Shown here piece after piece: positions 34,699-42,330 of a DNA stretch of 64,000 nucleotides. The notes beneath the pieces were generated by a model that was not told the DNA's origin, did no database searches, and was given only the letters and a program-made list of their open reading frames with translations. The translations under genes were made by a program, and so were the position numbers. The stretch comes from Saccharothrix deserti (GTDB lineage: Bacteria > Actinomycetota > Actinomycetes > Mycobacteriales > Pseudonocardiaceae): assembly GCF_009769385.1 (NCBI RefSeq), contig NZ_ML775960.1, positions 368,842 to 432,841 on the forward strand, read 5' to 3'. How positions within the stretch are numbered: the stretch's first letter is position 1; the number at the start of each line of letters is the position of its first letter.

Positions 34699-36042
34699 AT
34701 GAGCGACCTGTTGAGGCTGGCGACGGCGGGCAGCGTGGACGACGGCAAGTCCACGCTGGTCGGCAGGTTGCTGTACGACACCAAGTCGGTGCTGGCCGAC
34801 ACGCTCGACGCGGTGCACCGCGCCAGCGCCGACCGCGGCCTGACCACCCCCGACCTGTCGCTGCTGGTGGACGGCCTGCGCTCGGAACGCGAGCAGGGCA
34901 TCACCATCGACGTGGCCTACCGCTACTTCGCCACGCCGAAGCGCTCGTTCGTGCTGGCCGACACCCCCGGCCACGTGCAGTACACCCGCAACACGGTGAC
35001 CGGCGCGTCCACCGCGCAGCTCGGCGTGCTGCTGGTGGACGCGCGCAAGGGCGTCATCGAGCAGACCCGGCGGCACGCGGCCGTGCTCGCGCTGCTGGGC
35101 GTGCCGCGCCTGGTGCTGGCGGTCAACAAGATCGACCTGGTCGACTTCGACGAGGTGACGTTCTCCCGCATCGCCAAGGAGTTCACCGCGCACGCCACCG
35201 CCCTCGGGTACGCGGAGGACGCCGTGGTGCAGATCCCGGTGTCCGCGCTGGCCGGTGACAACGTGGTCGAGCGCTCCGAGCGGACGCCCTGGTACGAGGG
35301 CCCGACGCTGCTGGAGCACCTGGAGACGGTGCCGGTCGAGCCGGACCCGCACGACGCGCCGTTCCGGTTCCCGGTGCAGTACGTGATCCGCCCGCGCACC
35401 GCCGAGCACCCGGACTACCGCGGTTACGCGGGCCAGGTCGCGGCGGGCACGGTGCGGGTCGGCGACGAGATCGCCGTGCTGCCCGGCGGGCTGCGCTCCA
35501 CCGTGACCGGTATCGACACCGCGGACGGCCCGCTGCAGGAGGCCGCGGCGGGTCAGTCGGTGACCCTGCTGCTGGCGAACGACGTGGACATCTCGCGGGG
35601 CGACCTGATCGCCGCCGCGGCCGTGCCGCCGAAGGTGACCGACGAGTTCGACGCGACCGTGTGCTGGCTGTCGGACAAGGCGTTGACGCCCGGCGCCCGC
35701 GTCCTGGTCAAGCACGGCACGCGGACCGTGCAGGCGATCGTCACCGAGCTGCGCACCCGGTTCGACGAGCAGAAGCTCGGCAGCACCGACGCGCCGGAAT
35801 CGCTGACGCTCAACGAGATCGGTCAGGTCTCGCTGCGCACCGCCGAACCGATCCCGGTCGACGACTACACGCGGAGCCGCCGCACGGGCGCGTTCCTGGT
35901 CATCGACGCCGCCGACGGCAGCACGCTGGCCGCCGGGCTCGTGGGTGCTCCGCTGCCGGAACTGGACGACGTGGAGAGCTGTACCGACGGCGGCGACGCC
36001 GCCGAGCCGGACAGCCACGCCCTCGTCTCCCCCGGTCCCTGA
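34699..36042 (+). CDS. cysN: sulfate adenylyltransferase subunit 1 (GTPase)
   Basis: GTPase subunit of ATP sulfurylase, 447 aa. The EF-Tu-like G domain has GSVDDGKST (11-19), DTPGHVQYTRN (G3) and NKID (G4). Beta-barrel domains follow (RGYAGQVAAGTVRVGDEI and ALTPGARVLVKHGTRTV). Many mycobacterial homologues are fused to the APS kinase CysC; here the protein ends without it, with a short acidic tail. ATG 34699 follows the cysD stop with no gap. Sulfate activation here therefore feeds APS directly to CysH. Confidence 0.96.
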   Translation: MSDLLRLATAGSVDDGKSTLVGRLLYDTKSVLADTLDAVHRASADRGLTTPDLSLLVDGLRSEREQGITIDVAYRYFATPKRSFVLADTPGHVQYTRNTVTGASTAQLGVLLVDARKGVIEQTRRHAAVLALLGVPRLVLAVNKIDLVDFDEVTFSRIAKEFTAHATALGYAEDAVVQIPVSALAGDNVVERSERTPWYEGPTLLEHLETVPVEPDPHDAPFRFPVQYVIRPRTAEHPDYRGYAGQVAAGTVRVGDEIAVLPGGLRSTVTGIDTADGPLQEAAAGQSVTLLLANDVDISRGDLIAAAAVPPKVTDEFDATVCWLSDKALTPGARVLVKHGTRTVQAIVTELRTRFDEQKLGSTDAPESLTLNEIGQVSLRTAEPIPVDDYTRSRRTGAFLVIDAADGSTLAAGLVGAPLPELDDVESCTDGGDAAEPDSHALVSPGP

Positions 36043-36056
36043 AAGGTCTCGCGATC

Positions 36057-37136
36057 GTGAGCACCCAGCGCCGCATCCTGGCCACGTCACTGGCACTACT
36101 GACCGCACTCACGGCACTGTCCGGGTGCTCCCGGATCGACCGCGGCGACGACGCGGCCACGGCCCAGGACAAGGGCGCGGCGGCGGAGGTCCGCCTCGGC
36201 TACATCCCGAACGTCACCCACGCCGCCGCCCTGATCGGCGTGGACAAGGGCTTCTTCGCCAAGGAACTCGGCGACACCAAGCTCACCACCCAGACCTTCA
36301 ACGCCGGCCCCGAAGCGGTGAACGCGCTGCTCGGCGAGTCGATGGACGTGTCGTTCATCGGCTCCGGCCCCGCCATCAACGCCTACGCCAAGTCCAACGG
36401 CGAGGCGATCAAGCTCATCTCCGGCGCCACGTCGGGCGGCGCGCAGTTGGTCGTCAAGCCGGAGATCAACTCGCCCGCCGACCTCAAGGGCAAGGTCATC
36501 GCGACCCCGCAGCTCGGCAACACGCAGGACGTGGCGCTGAAGAAGTGGCTCTCGGACGAGAAGTTCGCGATCGGCGCGGGCGCGGACCAGGTCAACGTCA
36601 CCAACACGGAGAACTCGCAGTCGCTCGACCTGTTCCGCAAGGGCGACGTGCAGGGCGCGTGGGCGCCGGAACCGTGGTCGTCGCGGCTCGTGCTGGACGC
36701 GGGCGCGAAGGTGCTGCTGGACGAGAAGTCGCTGTGGGACGGCGGGAAGTTCCCGACCACGGTGATCATCGTGCGGTCGCAGTTCCTGCGGGAGCACCCG
36801 CAGACGGTCGAGGCGCTGCTCCGCGGCCACCTCGCGGCCACCGACTTCGCGCTGAACAACAAGGTCGAGGCCAAGCAGATCGTCAACAACGCGTTGAAGC
36901 AGCTCATCGGCAAGGCGCTGGGCGAACCGGTGCTGGACCGGGCGTTCGACAACATCGAGCTGACGTTGGACCCGCAGGCCAAGAGCTTCCCGCGGCTGGC
37001 CGAGGACGCGGTGACCGCGGGCGTGGCGAAACAGGCCGCCGATGTGGCCGGTCTCGCCGATTTCACGCTGCTGAACAAGGTGCTCTCGGCGGCCGGCAAG
37101 CCGACCGTGGACACCGCCGGGCTGGACAAGAAGTAA
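36057..37136 (+). CDS. ABC transporter substrate-binding lipoprotein (sulfonate/nitrate/taurine type)
   Basis: A 359-aa exported lipoprotein with lipobox LSGC (Cys24) after a hydrophobic signal. The mature part is an NMT1/SsuA-like binding protein: LGYIPNVTHAAALIGVDKGF at the start, FIGSGPAINAYAKSNG, LKGKVIATPQLGNTQDVALK and WAPEPWSSRLV. Within a sulfur operon the ligand is probably an aliphatic sulfonate, a sulfate ester or sulfate itself. Nitrate or taurine cannot be excluded from sequence alone. No sulfonate monooxygenase gene is present in the window. GTG 36057 has AAAGG upstream and is 14 bases from the cysN stop. Confidence 0.9.
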   Translation: MSTQRRILATSLALLTALTALSGCSRIDRGDDAATAQDKGAAAEVRLGYIPNVTHAAALIGVDKGFFAKELGDTKLTTQTFNAGPEAVNALLGESMDVSFIGSGPAINAYAKSNGEAIKLISGATSGGAQLVVKPEINSPADLKGKVIATPQLGNTQDVALKKWLSDEKFAIGAGADQVNVTNTENSQSLDLFRKGDVQGAWAPEPWSSRLVLDAGAKVLLDEKSLWDGGKFPTTVIIVRSQFLREHPQTVEALLRGHLAATDFALNNKVEAKQIVNNALKQLIGKALGEPVLDRAFDNIELTLDPQAKSFPRLAEDAVTAGVAKQAADVAGLADFTLLNKVLSAAGKPTVDTAGLDKK

Positions 37137-37157
37137 CCCGAGGAAGGCAGGCACACC

Positions 37158-37946
37158 ATGACCGCCACGCTTGAGACCCCGACGGCCTTGTCCGACGTGG
37201 ACGCCGCGGTGACCTTGTCCGGGGTGCGGAAGGTCTTCGGCCACGGCCCGGCCGGCGTCGTCGCGCTCGACGGCGTCGACCTGACGGTCGCGCCGGGCGA
37301 GTTCGTGTGCCTGCTGGGCGCGTCCGGCTGCGGCAAGTCGACCTTGCTCAACCTGGTCGCCGGGCTGGACGCGCCGACCTCGGGTCGCATCGAGCTGACC
37401 ACGTCACGGCCCGCCGTGATGTTCCAGGAGGCCGCCCTGATGCCGTGGCTGACCGCCGCGCGCAACGTCGAGCTGCCGTTGCGGCTGGCCGGTGTCAAGC
37501 GCGGTGCGCGCCGGGAGAAGGCCAGCGAGCTGCTGTCCCTGGTGCGGCTGGTCGGCGCGGGCCACAAACGGCCGCACGAGCTGTCCGGCGGTATGCGGCA
37601 GCGCGTGGCGTTGGCGCGCGCCCTGGCGTCCACGCTGGGGGCCGCCGAGGAGGGCACGCCCGGTCTGCTGCTGATGGACGAGCCGTTCGCCGCGCTGGAC
37701 GCCATCACCCGCGACGTGCTGCAGGCGGAGCTGGTGCGGGTGTGGCGGGAGACCTCGACGGCGATCGTGTTCGTCACGCACGACGTGCGCGAGGCCGTGC
37801 GGCTGGGTCAGCGGGTCGTGCTGCTGTCCTCCCGTCCGGGCCGCGTGGTGCGCGAGTGGTCCACCGTGGACTGCGACGAGCCTGTTGTCATCGACGAGAT
37901 CACGACCCACCTGCGAGAGGTGATCAGCGGACATGCCGCAGCTTGA
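37158..37946 (+). CDS. ABC transporter ATPase (SsuB/TauB/NrtD type)
   Basis: Cytoplasmic ATPase energising the importer, 262 aa. Walker A is GASGCGKST (54-62), the Q-loop lies in VMFQEAALMPWL, the signature is LSGGMRQR (142-149) and Walker B is LLLMDEP (170-176), followed by the switch histidine in VFVTHDVREA. Length and the VRKVFGHGP opening fit the nitrate/sulfonate/taurine subfamily. It overlaps the permease gene by 14 bases. AGGAAGG precedes the ATG. Confidence 0.94.
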   Translation: MTATLETPTALSDVDAAVTLSGVRKVFGHGPAGVVALDGVDLTVAPGEFVCLLGASGCGKSTLLNLVAGLDAPTSGRIELTTSRPAVMFQEAALMPWLTAARNVELPLRLAGVKRGARREKASELLSLVRLVGAGHKRPHELSGGMRQRVALARALASTLGAAEEGTPGLLLMDEPFAALDAITRDVLQAELVRVWRETSTAIVFVTHDVREAVRLGQRVVLLSSRPGRVVREWSTVDCDEPVVIDEITTHLREVISGHAAA

Positions 37947-38805
37947 CACGGACCTCTCCGCCGTCGGCGCCGGTCTGGACGCGCTGGACGCGCCGTCGCA
38001 GGAGCAGCGCCCGTCGCTGTGGAAGCGGTTCGTCCGCACCACGGTGCCGCCGCTGATCGCGTTCGCGTTGCTGCTCGGCGCGTGGCAGGCGTTGTGGGCC
38101 CTGGCGTTCTGGCCGGAGTACCAGCTGCCGTCGCCGGGTTCGGTGTGGGCGGCGGTGGCCGAGGCGGTCGAGACCGGCCGGGCGTTCGAGGTGCTGTGGA
38201 CCTCCGTCAGCCGCGCCGTCCTCGGGTTCCTCACCGCCGTGGTGATCGCCACCCCGCTCGGGTTGCTGATCGCCAAGGTGCGGGTGGTGCGGGCGGCCAT
38301 CGGGTCGCTGCTGACCGGCTTGCAGTCGCTGCCGTCGGTGGCGTGGGTGCCAGCGGGCATCCTGTGGTTCGGCGCGACGCCGTCGACCATCTACTTCGTG
38401 GTGCTGATGGGTTCGGTGCCGTCGATCGCCAACGGGTTGGTGTCCGGTGTCGACCAGATCCCGCCGTTGCTGCCGAGGGTCGGCCAGGCCTTGGGCGCCG
38501 GTCGGATGGCGGCGGCGCGGCACATCCTGCTGCCGGCGGCCCTGCCGGGGTACCTGGCCGGGTTGAAGCAGGGGTGGGCGTTCTCGTGGCGGTCGCTGAT
38601 GGCGGCGGAGATCATCGCGACCTCACCGCAGCTCGGTGAGGGGCTGGGGCAGTACCTGCACAACGGGTCGGCGTTGAACGACATCTCGATGGTGATCGCG
38701 GCGATCTTCCTGATCCTGCTGGTGGGTGTGGGGATCGAGCTGCTGGTGTTCCGGCCGTTGGAGCGGGCGGTGCTGCGGGCGCGCGGGTTGACGGGCGCGC
38801 TGTGA
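37933..38805 (+). CDS. ABC transporter permease (SsuC/TauC type)
   Basis: A 290-aa inner membrane permease with about six helices. The N-terminal 35 residues are cytoplasmic, and helices begin at VPPLIAFALLLGAWQALW. The binding-protein-dependent transport domain has an EAA-type coupling loop GAGRMAAARHILLPAALPG and the helix FSWRSLMAAEIIA. It forms the channel with the ATPase and lipoprotein encoded immediately upstream. The gene starts inside the ATPase gene and itself overlaps cbiX by four bases. Confidence 0.94.
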   Translation: MPQLDTDLSAVGAGLDALDAPSQEQRPSLWKRFVRTTVPPLIAFALLLGAWQALWALAFWPEYQLPSPGSVWAAVAEAVETGRAFEVLWTSVSRAVLGFLTAVVIATPLGLLIAKVRVVRAAIGSLLTGLQSLPSVAWVPAGILWFGATPSTIYFVVLMGSVPSIANGLVSGVDQIPPLLPRVGQALGAGRMAAARHILLPAALPGYLAGLKQGWAFSWRSLMAAEIIATSPQLGEGLGQYLHNGSALNDISMVIAAIFLILLVGVGIELLVFRPLERAVLRARGLTGAL

Positions 38806-39533
38806 CCGCGCTGGTGGCCGTGGCGCACGGCAGTCGTGATCCGCGTTCAGCGGCTACCGTGCACGCGTTGTTGGACGTGGTGCGGGCGTTGCGGCCGTCG
38901 TTGGACGTTCGCGGGTCCTTTTTGGACCTCTCGGTGCCGCTGCTGGGTGACGTGCTGCGCGGTGTGGCGGCGGACGGTCACCGTTCGGCCGTGGTGGTGC
39001 CGTTGTTGCTGGGGAAGGCTTTCCACGCGCGGGTCGACGTGCCCGGTGCGGTGGCGGAGGCCCGGCTGCCGTCTTTGGACGTCACGATCGCCGACGTGCT
39101 CGGGCCGGACCCGCGGTTGGAGTCGGCGGCGCTGCGTCGCCTGGCTTCGGTCGGCGTCCGTTCCCGTGACCGGTCGTTGGGCGTGATCCTGGCCGGTGCG
39201 GGCTCGTCCCACGCCCCGGCCAACGCGTTGGTGTCGTCGATCGCCGCCCGGTGGGCCGCCGGCTCGGGCTGGGCAGGCGTAGAGGCGGCCTTCGCCTCCG
39301 CCGCAGATCCGGACGTGCCCACGGCCGTCGCCCGCCTCCGTGCCCGAGGAGCCCGCCGCATCGCCGTGGCCTCCTGGTTCCTGGCCCCCGGCTTCCTACC
39401 GGACCGCGTGACCCGCCTGGCGGGCGAGGGCGCGATCATCGCCCCGCCACTAGGCCCGGACCCGGAAGTGGCGGAACTGATCCTGCACCGCTACTGCTCC
39501 GCGCTGACCACGCAGCTAGCCCACTCCGCCTGA
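38802..39533 (+). CDS. sirohydrochlorin chelatase (CbiX/SirB family)
   Basis: A 243-aa class II chelatase with two CbiX domains. The metal/tetrapyrrole motif HGSRDPRS is near the N-terminus (9-16), followed by VVVPLLLGKAFHARVDVPGA, and the second half has ILAGAGSSHAPAN and VASWFLAPGFLPDRV. It probably inserts iron into sirohydrochlorin to complete siroheme for the sulfite reductase encoded at the other end of this operon; cobalt for cobalamin is the alternative. It is the counterpart of Rv2393. The GTG overlaps the permease stop (GTGA). It is the last gene of the operon. Confidence 0.9.
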   Translation: MTALVAVAHGSRDPRSAATVHALLDVVRALRPSLDVRGSFLDLSVPLLGDVLRGVAADGHRSAVVVPLLLGKAFHARVDVPGAVAEARLPSLDVTIADVLGPDPRLESAALRRLASVGVRSRDRSLGVILAGAGSSHAPANALVSSIAARWAAGSGWAGVEAAFASAADPDVPTAVARLRARGARRIAVASWFLAPGFLPDRVTRLAGEGAIIAPPLGPDPEVAELILHRYCSALTTQLAHSA

Positions 39534-39544
39534 CCCGAACGTTC

Positions 39545-39690
39545 AACTCGGGGGTCCCGAACGTAGGACACACGCATTCCGAACGTAGGACACACGCGTC
39601 CTGAATGTAGGACACACGCGAGAGTCCTACGTTCAGGTCGCGTGTGTCGAACACTCAGGTACCCCGAGTTCTACGTTCAGGGTCCCGAGT
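39545..39690. repeat. intergenic repeat cluster with direct and inverted GTAGGACACACGCG units
   Basis: Direct cores begin at 39563, 39585 and 39607, again 22 bases apart. They are followed by inverted pieces: GTCCTACGTTCA at 39624-39635, CGCGTGTGTC at 39639-39648, and CTACGTTCAGGGTCCCGAGT at 39671-39690, which mirrors ACTCGGGGGTCCCGAACGTAG at the left end. The third direct unit and the first inverted one can pair over 12 bp with one mismatch. It occupies the whole gap between two convergent genes and may also act as a terminator. Confidence 0.88.
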
Positions 39691-39714
39691 CCAGCAGTCG
39701 TGACGGCCTCGGCG

Positions 39715-40536
39715 TCAGGTTGACACCCTGGTCAGCCAGGAGCGCAGTTGTGTCGCCAGGGCGACTGGAGCGTCGAGGTGGATCAGGTGGCCCGCCTGGT
39801 CGACCGGGGTGAAGGTGGCGCCGGGGATGCCCGCGGTGAGGCGTTCGCCGGTCGCCAGGGGGATCCAGGTGTCGTCGGTGCCCCAGAGGACGGTCACCGG
39901 GATGTCGATGCGGTCCAGCAGTGCCTCGTTCTCGGTGAGGTAGCGCTCGTCGTACGCGGCGATCTGGCGGTAGAACGCCGGTTGGCCTTCCTCACCCAGC
40001 CAAGGTGCGGTGAGTTCGGCCAGGTCGTCGGCGCGTAGTCCGCGGTGGCTCGCACCTCCGATATAGGCCTTGACCAGTGCCTCGTGGATGTACGGCGGTA
40101 CTTGGGCGAGGACGTCCGGGTGCTGTTGGACGAGCCGGAAGAACGGTGAGCCCGACGGCGGGATCGCCACCACGTCCGCCATCAGCAGCGACGCGAGCGG
40201 CACCTCGTGCACCAGGTGGGCGCGCAGCGAGACGGCACCGCCGTAGTCGTGCGCCACGACGTGCGGCCGGTCCAGACCCCAGTGCGCCAGTAACGCCGTG
40301 AACACTTCCGCCTGGACACCGAAGTCGACCGGGTGGTCGGCGTCCTTGGACGACCGGCCGTAGCCCGGCATGTCCCACAGGTACACGGTGAAGTCGCTGC
40401 TCAACGCTTCGGCGAACGGGCGCCACAGCCACGACGACCACGGCGTTCCGTGGCAGAACACCACCGCCGGTCCGGAACCGGCGCGGCCCCAAGCGATTCG
40501 ACGTCCCTCCCACGTGAAGGTCTCGTTGAGATCCAT
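39715..40536 (-). CDS. alpha/beta hydrolase with aspartate nucleophile (haloalkane dehalogenase / epoxide hydrolase-like)
   Basis: A 273-aa alpha/beta hydrolase. The oxyanion-hole motif is FCHGTPWSSWLW. The nucleophile elbow reads VVAHDYGGAVS, with aspartate where esterases have serine; this is the hallmark of haloalkane dehalogenases, fluoroacetate dehalogenases and epoxide hydrolases. LWGTDDTWIPL carries a candidate acid, and the catalytic histidine is in AGHLIHLDAP. The start is ATG 40536 (MDLNETFTWEG). The open frame runs 56 codons further upstream but shows no homologous character. It converges with the sulfur operon across the repeat cluster. The substrate is not predictable. Confidence 0.87.
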   Translation of the reverse strand: MDLNETFTWEGRRIAWGRAGSGPAVVFCHGTPWSSWLWRPFAEALSSDFTVYLWDMPGYGRSSKDADHPVDFGVQAEVFTALLAHWGLDRPHVVAHDYGGAVSLRAHLVHEVPLASLLMADVVAIPPSGSPFFRLVQQHPDVLAQVPPYIHEALVKAYIGGASHRGLRADDLAELTAPWLGEEGQPAFYRQIAAYDERYLTENEALLDRIDIPVTVLWGTDDTWIPLATGERLTAGIPGATFTPVDQAGHLIHLDAPVALATQLRSWLTRVST

Positions 40537-40647
40537 GTGCCCACCGTAAGCGGTCACATCGAGGCCGGGGCGTTCACCGACTTGAGCTTCCAGCGGCTGG
40601 AGTTCGTATGTTGGTGGCGCATCACCGCGTCCTGAGAGGAAAGGAAC

Positions 40648-40680
40648 ATGGCCGTGCCAAGCAATGGGCGGTGCTCGTGA
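40648..40680 (+). other. 10-codon upstream ORF coupled to the DUF5946 gene
   Basis: GAGAGGAAAGGAAC is the only strong ribosome-binding site in this region, and it serves ATG 40648. That ATG opens a 10-codon frame (MAVPSNGRCS) whose TGA overlaps the GTG of the DUF5946 gene (GTGA, 40677-40680). This is either a coupling leader or a chance frame preceding a mis-chosen start. Confidence 0.4.
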
Positions 40681-41132
40681 CTGGCTGCCCCGAGTGCGGA
40701 GCACCCGCAGAACCCCACTCGTGCGAGGAGCTCTTCCACGTCGTGCTGGCGCTCGACCACTCCCGGCGCCCGCCTCGGGGGCCGTTGCACGGCGTCACCG
40801 TTTCCTGCTTCCTGCTCCAGCACCCCAGCCGCCTGCCGGCGCCGGACAGGGCCCGCACTTGGGCGATCCTGCACGCTTACGTCAACGAAGGCCTCACCGC
40901 GGTCACACGTCTCACCGAAGGGATGCGGCGCGCGAACTCCCACCAGAACCGCGCCGCCGCACTCCCGGACATCGTGACCGGCGTGCCGACCCCACCCCTC
41001 GGGCCGACACCCACGGCCTTCAGCGTCACCATCAACGACGTCGCCCAAGACGGCACGTTCCCCGCCGTCGGCTTTCCGGAACGCGTCAACGCCTGGGCAA
41101 CGGCCACCGTTGCCGGCTGGCGCTCTCAGTAA
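40677..41132 (+). CDS. DUF5946 family protein
   Basis: A 151-aa protein with an N-terminal cysteine cluster (TGCPECGAPAEPHSCEELFH) that may bind zinc, followed by the conserved LALDHSRRPPRGPLHGVTVS and LLQHPSRLPAPDRARTWAIL. These are features of the uncharacterised DUF5946 family. GTG 40677 overlaps the stop of a 10-codon frame that has the good ribosome-binding site; GTG 40671 is an alternative start. It is divergent from the hydrolase (140 bases) and converges with the marR gene. Function unknown. Confidence 0.68.
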   Translation: MTGCPECGAPAEPHSCEELFHVVLALDHSRRPPRGPLHGVTVSCFLLQHPSRLPAPDRARTWAILHAYVNEGLTAVTRLTEGMRRANSHQNRAAALPDIVTGVPTPPLGPTPTAFSVTINDVAQDGTFPAVGFPERVNAWATATVAGWRSQ

Positions 41133-41156
41133 TGCCCCAGCGGAACGGCAGTCCGG

Positions 41157-41648
41157 TCAGGTGCCCGGAGTCGGCCACTCGTCCGCATCCAGCGCCTTCA
41201 CCAGGCGTTCCATCACTGTGAGGGTCGTGCGCAGGTCTTCGATGTCCACCTGGGCCGAGATGCGGTTGGTGAACGCGTGTTGCGCCTGCGCCAGCCGGGA
41301 GACCGCCTCGTAACCGGCCGCCGTGGGGCGGAACAGCTTGGCGCGTTTGTGGGCCGGGTTGGGCAGGTACTCGGCCAAGCCCTTCTCGACCAGCAGGTCC
41401 GCGATCCGCTGCACGCTCTGCCGGGTCAGGCTCATCTCGCGGGCGATACCGGAGACCGGCAGCGGCTCCCGCAGCACCGCACCCAGCACCTGCCACCACG
41501 CCGCGGTGAGGCCGACGGGTTTCGTCATCAGCTCGGCGGCCTCCAGGAAGCCGCCGTAGAGGCGGAACGTGCGCATGATGACCTCGGTCAGCACGTCCCC
41601 CGCCTCCGTCCGGGGCTCTACCTCGGCGCGGGGCTCCACCTCGCTCAT
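41157..41648 (-). CDS. MarR family transcriptional regulator
   Basis: A 163-aa MarR-type regulator with the winged helix at about 55-125: PLPVSGIAREMSLTRQSVQRIADLLVEKGL is the helix-turn-helix and NPAHKRAKLFRPTAAGYEAV the wing. The acidic N-terminal tail contains the direct repeat PRAEVEPRTE. Its ATG overlaps the stop of the DJ-1 gene (ATGA), so it is the second gene of that operon. The two perfect palindromes overlapping the DJ-1 start are the obvious autoregulatory sites. The ligand is unknown. Confidence 0.92.
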   Translation of the reverse strand: MSEVEPRAEVEPRTEAGDVLTEVIMRTFRLYGGFLEAAELMTKPVGLTAAWWQVLGAVLREPLPVSGIAREMSLTRQSVQRIADLLVEKGLAEYLPNPAHKRAKLFRPTAAGYEAVSRLAQAQHAFTNRISAQVDIEDLRTTLTVMERLVKALDADEWPTPGT

Positions 41649-42268
41649 GACACCGCCGCGACGAGCTTGCCGAACCACACCGGGTCGGCCGTCCGGTACA
41701 GCCCGTACCACGCCTCCAGCACGGCCGGCTCGTACAGATCCAGCTCGGCGAAGATCTCCCGCGCGAACTCCAGCGCCGGCGCCGCACCGGCCGTGATCAG
41801 GCCGTCCGCCCGCACCGCCCGCTCGGAACTGAACAGCGACGCACCGGTGTACTGCGGCACGGACGACAACTGCTCGACCGCGTTGCCGCCGTGCGCACGC
41901 GTGTTCAGCAGCCCCTCGGCCGCCAGCCCGATCGTCGCACCGCAGATCGCCGCCACCGGCACGCCCGCGTCCAGCCAACGCCGGGCCGCCGCGCCGAACG
42001 CCGCGTTGTCACCGCTCTCCCAGGTGTCCGCGCCGGGCAGGATCAGCATCGCGCTGTCCGCCGGGTCGATGTCGGCCAACGCCAGGTCGGGCGTGATGCG
42101 CAGGCCGCCGATGGACGTCACCGGGTCGAGCGTCGCACCGACCGTCCGCACCCGGTAGCGGCCGGGCACCTTCTGGAACTGCGGGTTGTTGATGTGCGCC
42201 GTGGCGTACCCGAACTCCCAGTCGGCCAGCGTGTCGTAGAGAGCGAGGTGGACCGTCTTCGTCGTCAT
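41645..42268 (-). CDS. DJ-1/PfpI family protein (type 1 glutamine amidotransferase-like)
   Basis: A 207-aa DJ-1/PfpI superfamily protein. The fold opens with VHLALYDTLADWEFGYATAH, has LILPGADTWE, and the nucleophile cysteine sits in the elbow VAAICGATIGLA (about residues 118-129). Members include glyoxalase-type deglycases, proteases and uncharacterised stress proteins. The start is ATG 42268; the first palindrome overlaps this codon, so the transcript is probably leaderless or tightly repressed. It is co-transcribed with a MarR regulator. Confidence 0.9.
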   Translation of the reverse strand: MTTKTVHLALYDTLADWEFGYATAHINNPQFQKVPGRYRVRTVGATLDPVTSIGGLRITPDLALADIDPADSAMLILPGADTWESGDNAAFGAAARRWLDAGVPVAAICGATIGLAAEGLLNTRAHGGNAVEQLSSVPQYTGASLFSSERAVRADGLITAGAAPALEFAREIFAELDLYEPAVLEAWYGLYRTADPVWFGKLVAAVS

Positions 42269-42303
42269 GACAGTATTCTGTCATCTTGACAGCACGCTGT
42301 CAA
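42267..42303. promoter_or_regulatory. twin MarR-type operators
   Basis: ATGACAGTATTCTGTCAT (42267-42284) and TTGACAGCACGCTGTCAA (42286-42303) are perfect inverted repeats with 7-bp arms and 4-base centres, spaced 19 bp centre to centre. Both share the half-site TGACAG. They lie between the DJ-1/marR operon and the divergent enoyl-CoA hydratase start at 42331, so both could be controlled. Confidence 0.85.
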
Positions 42304-42330
42304 CCATCGCGGGATCGTAGAGTGCGGCAC

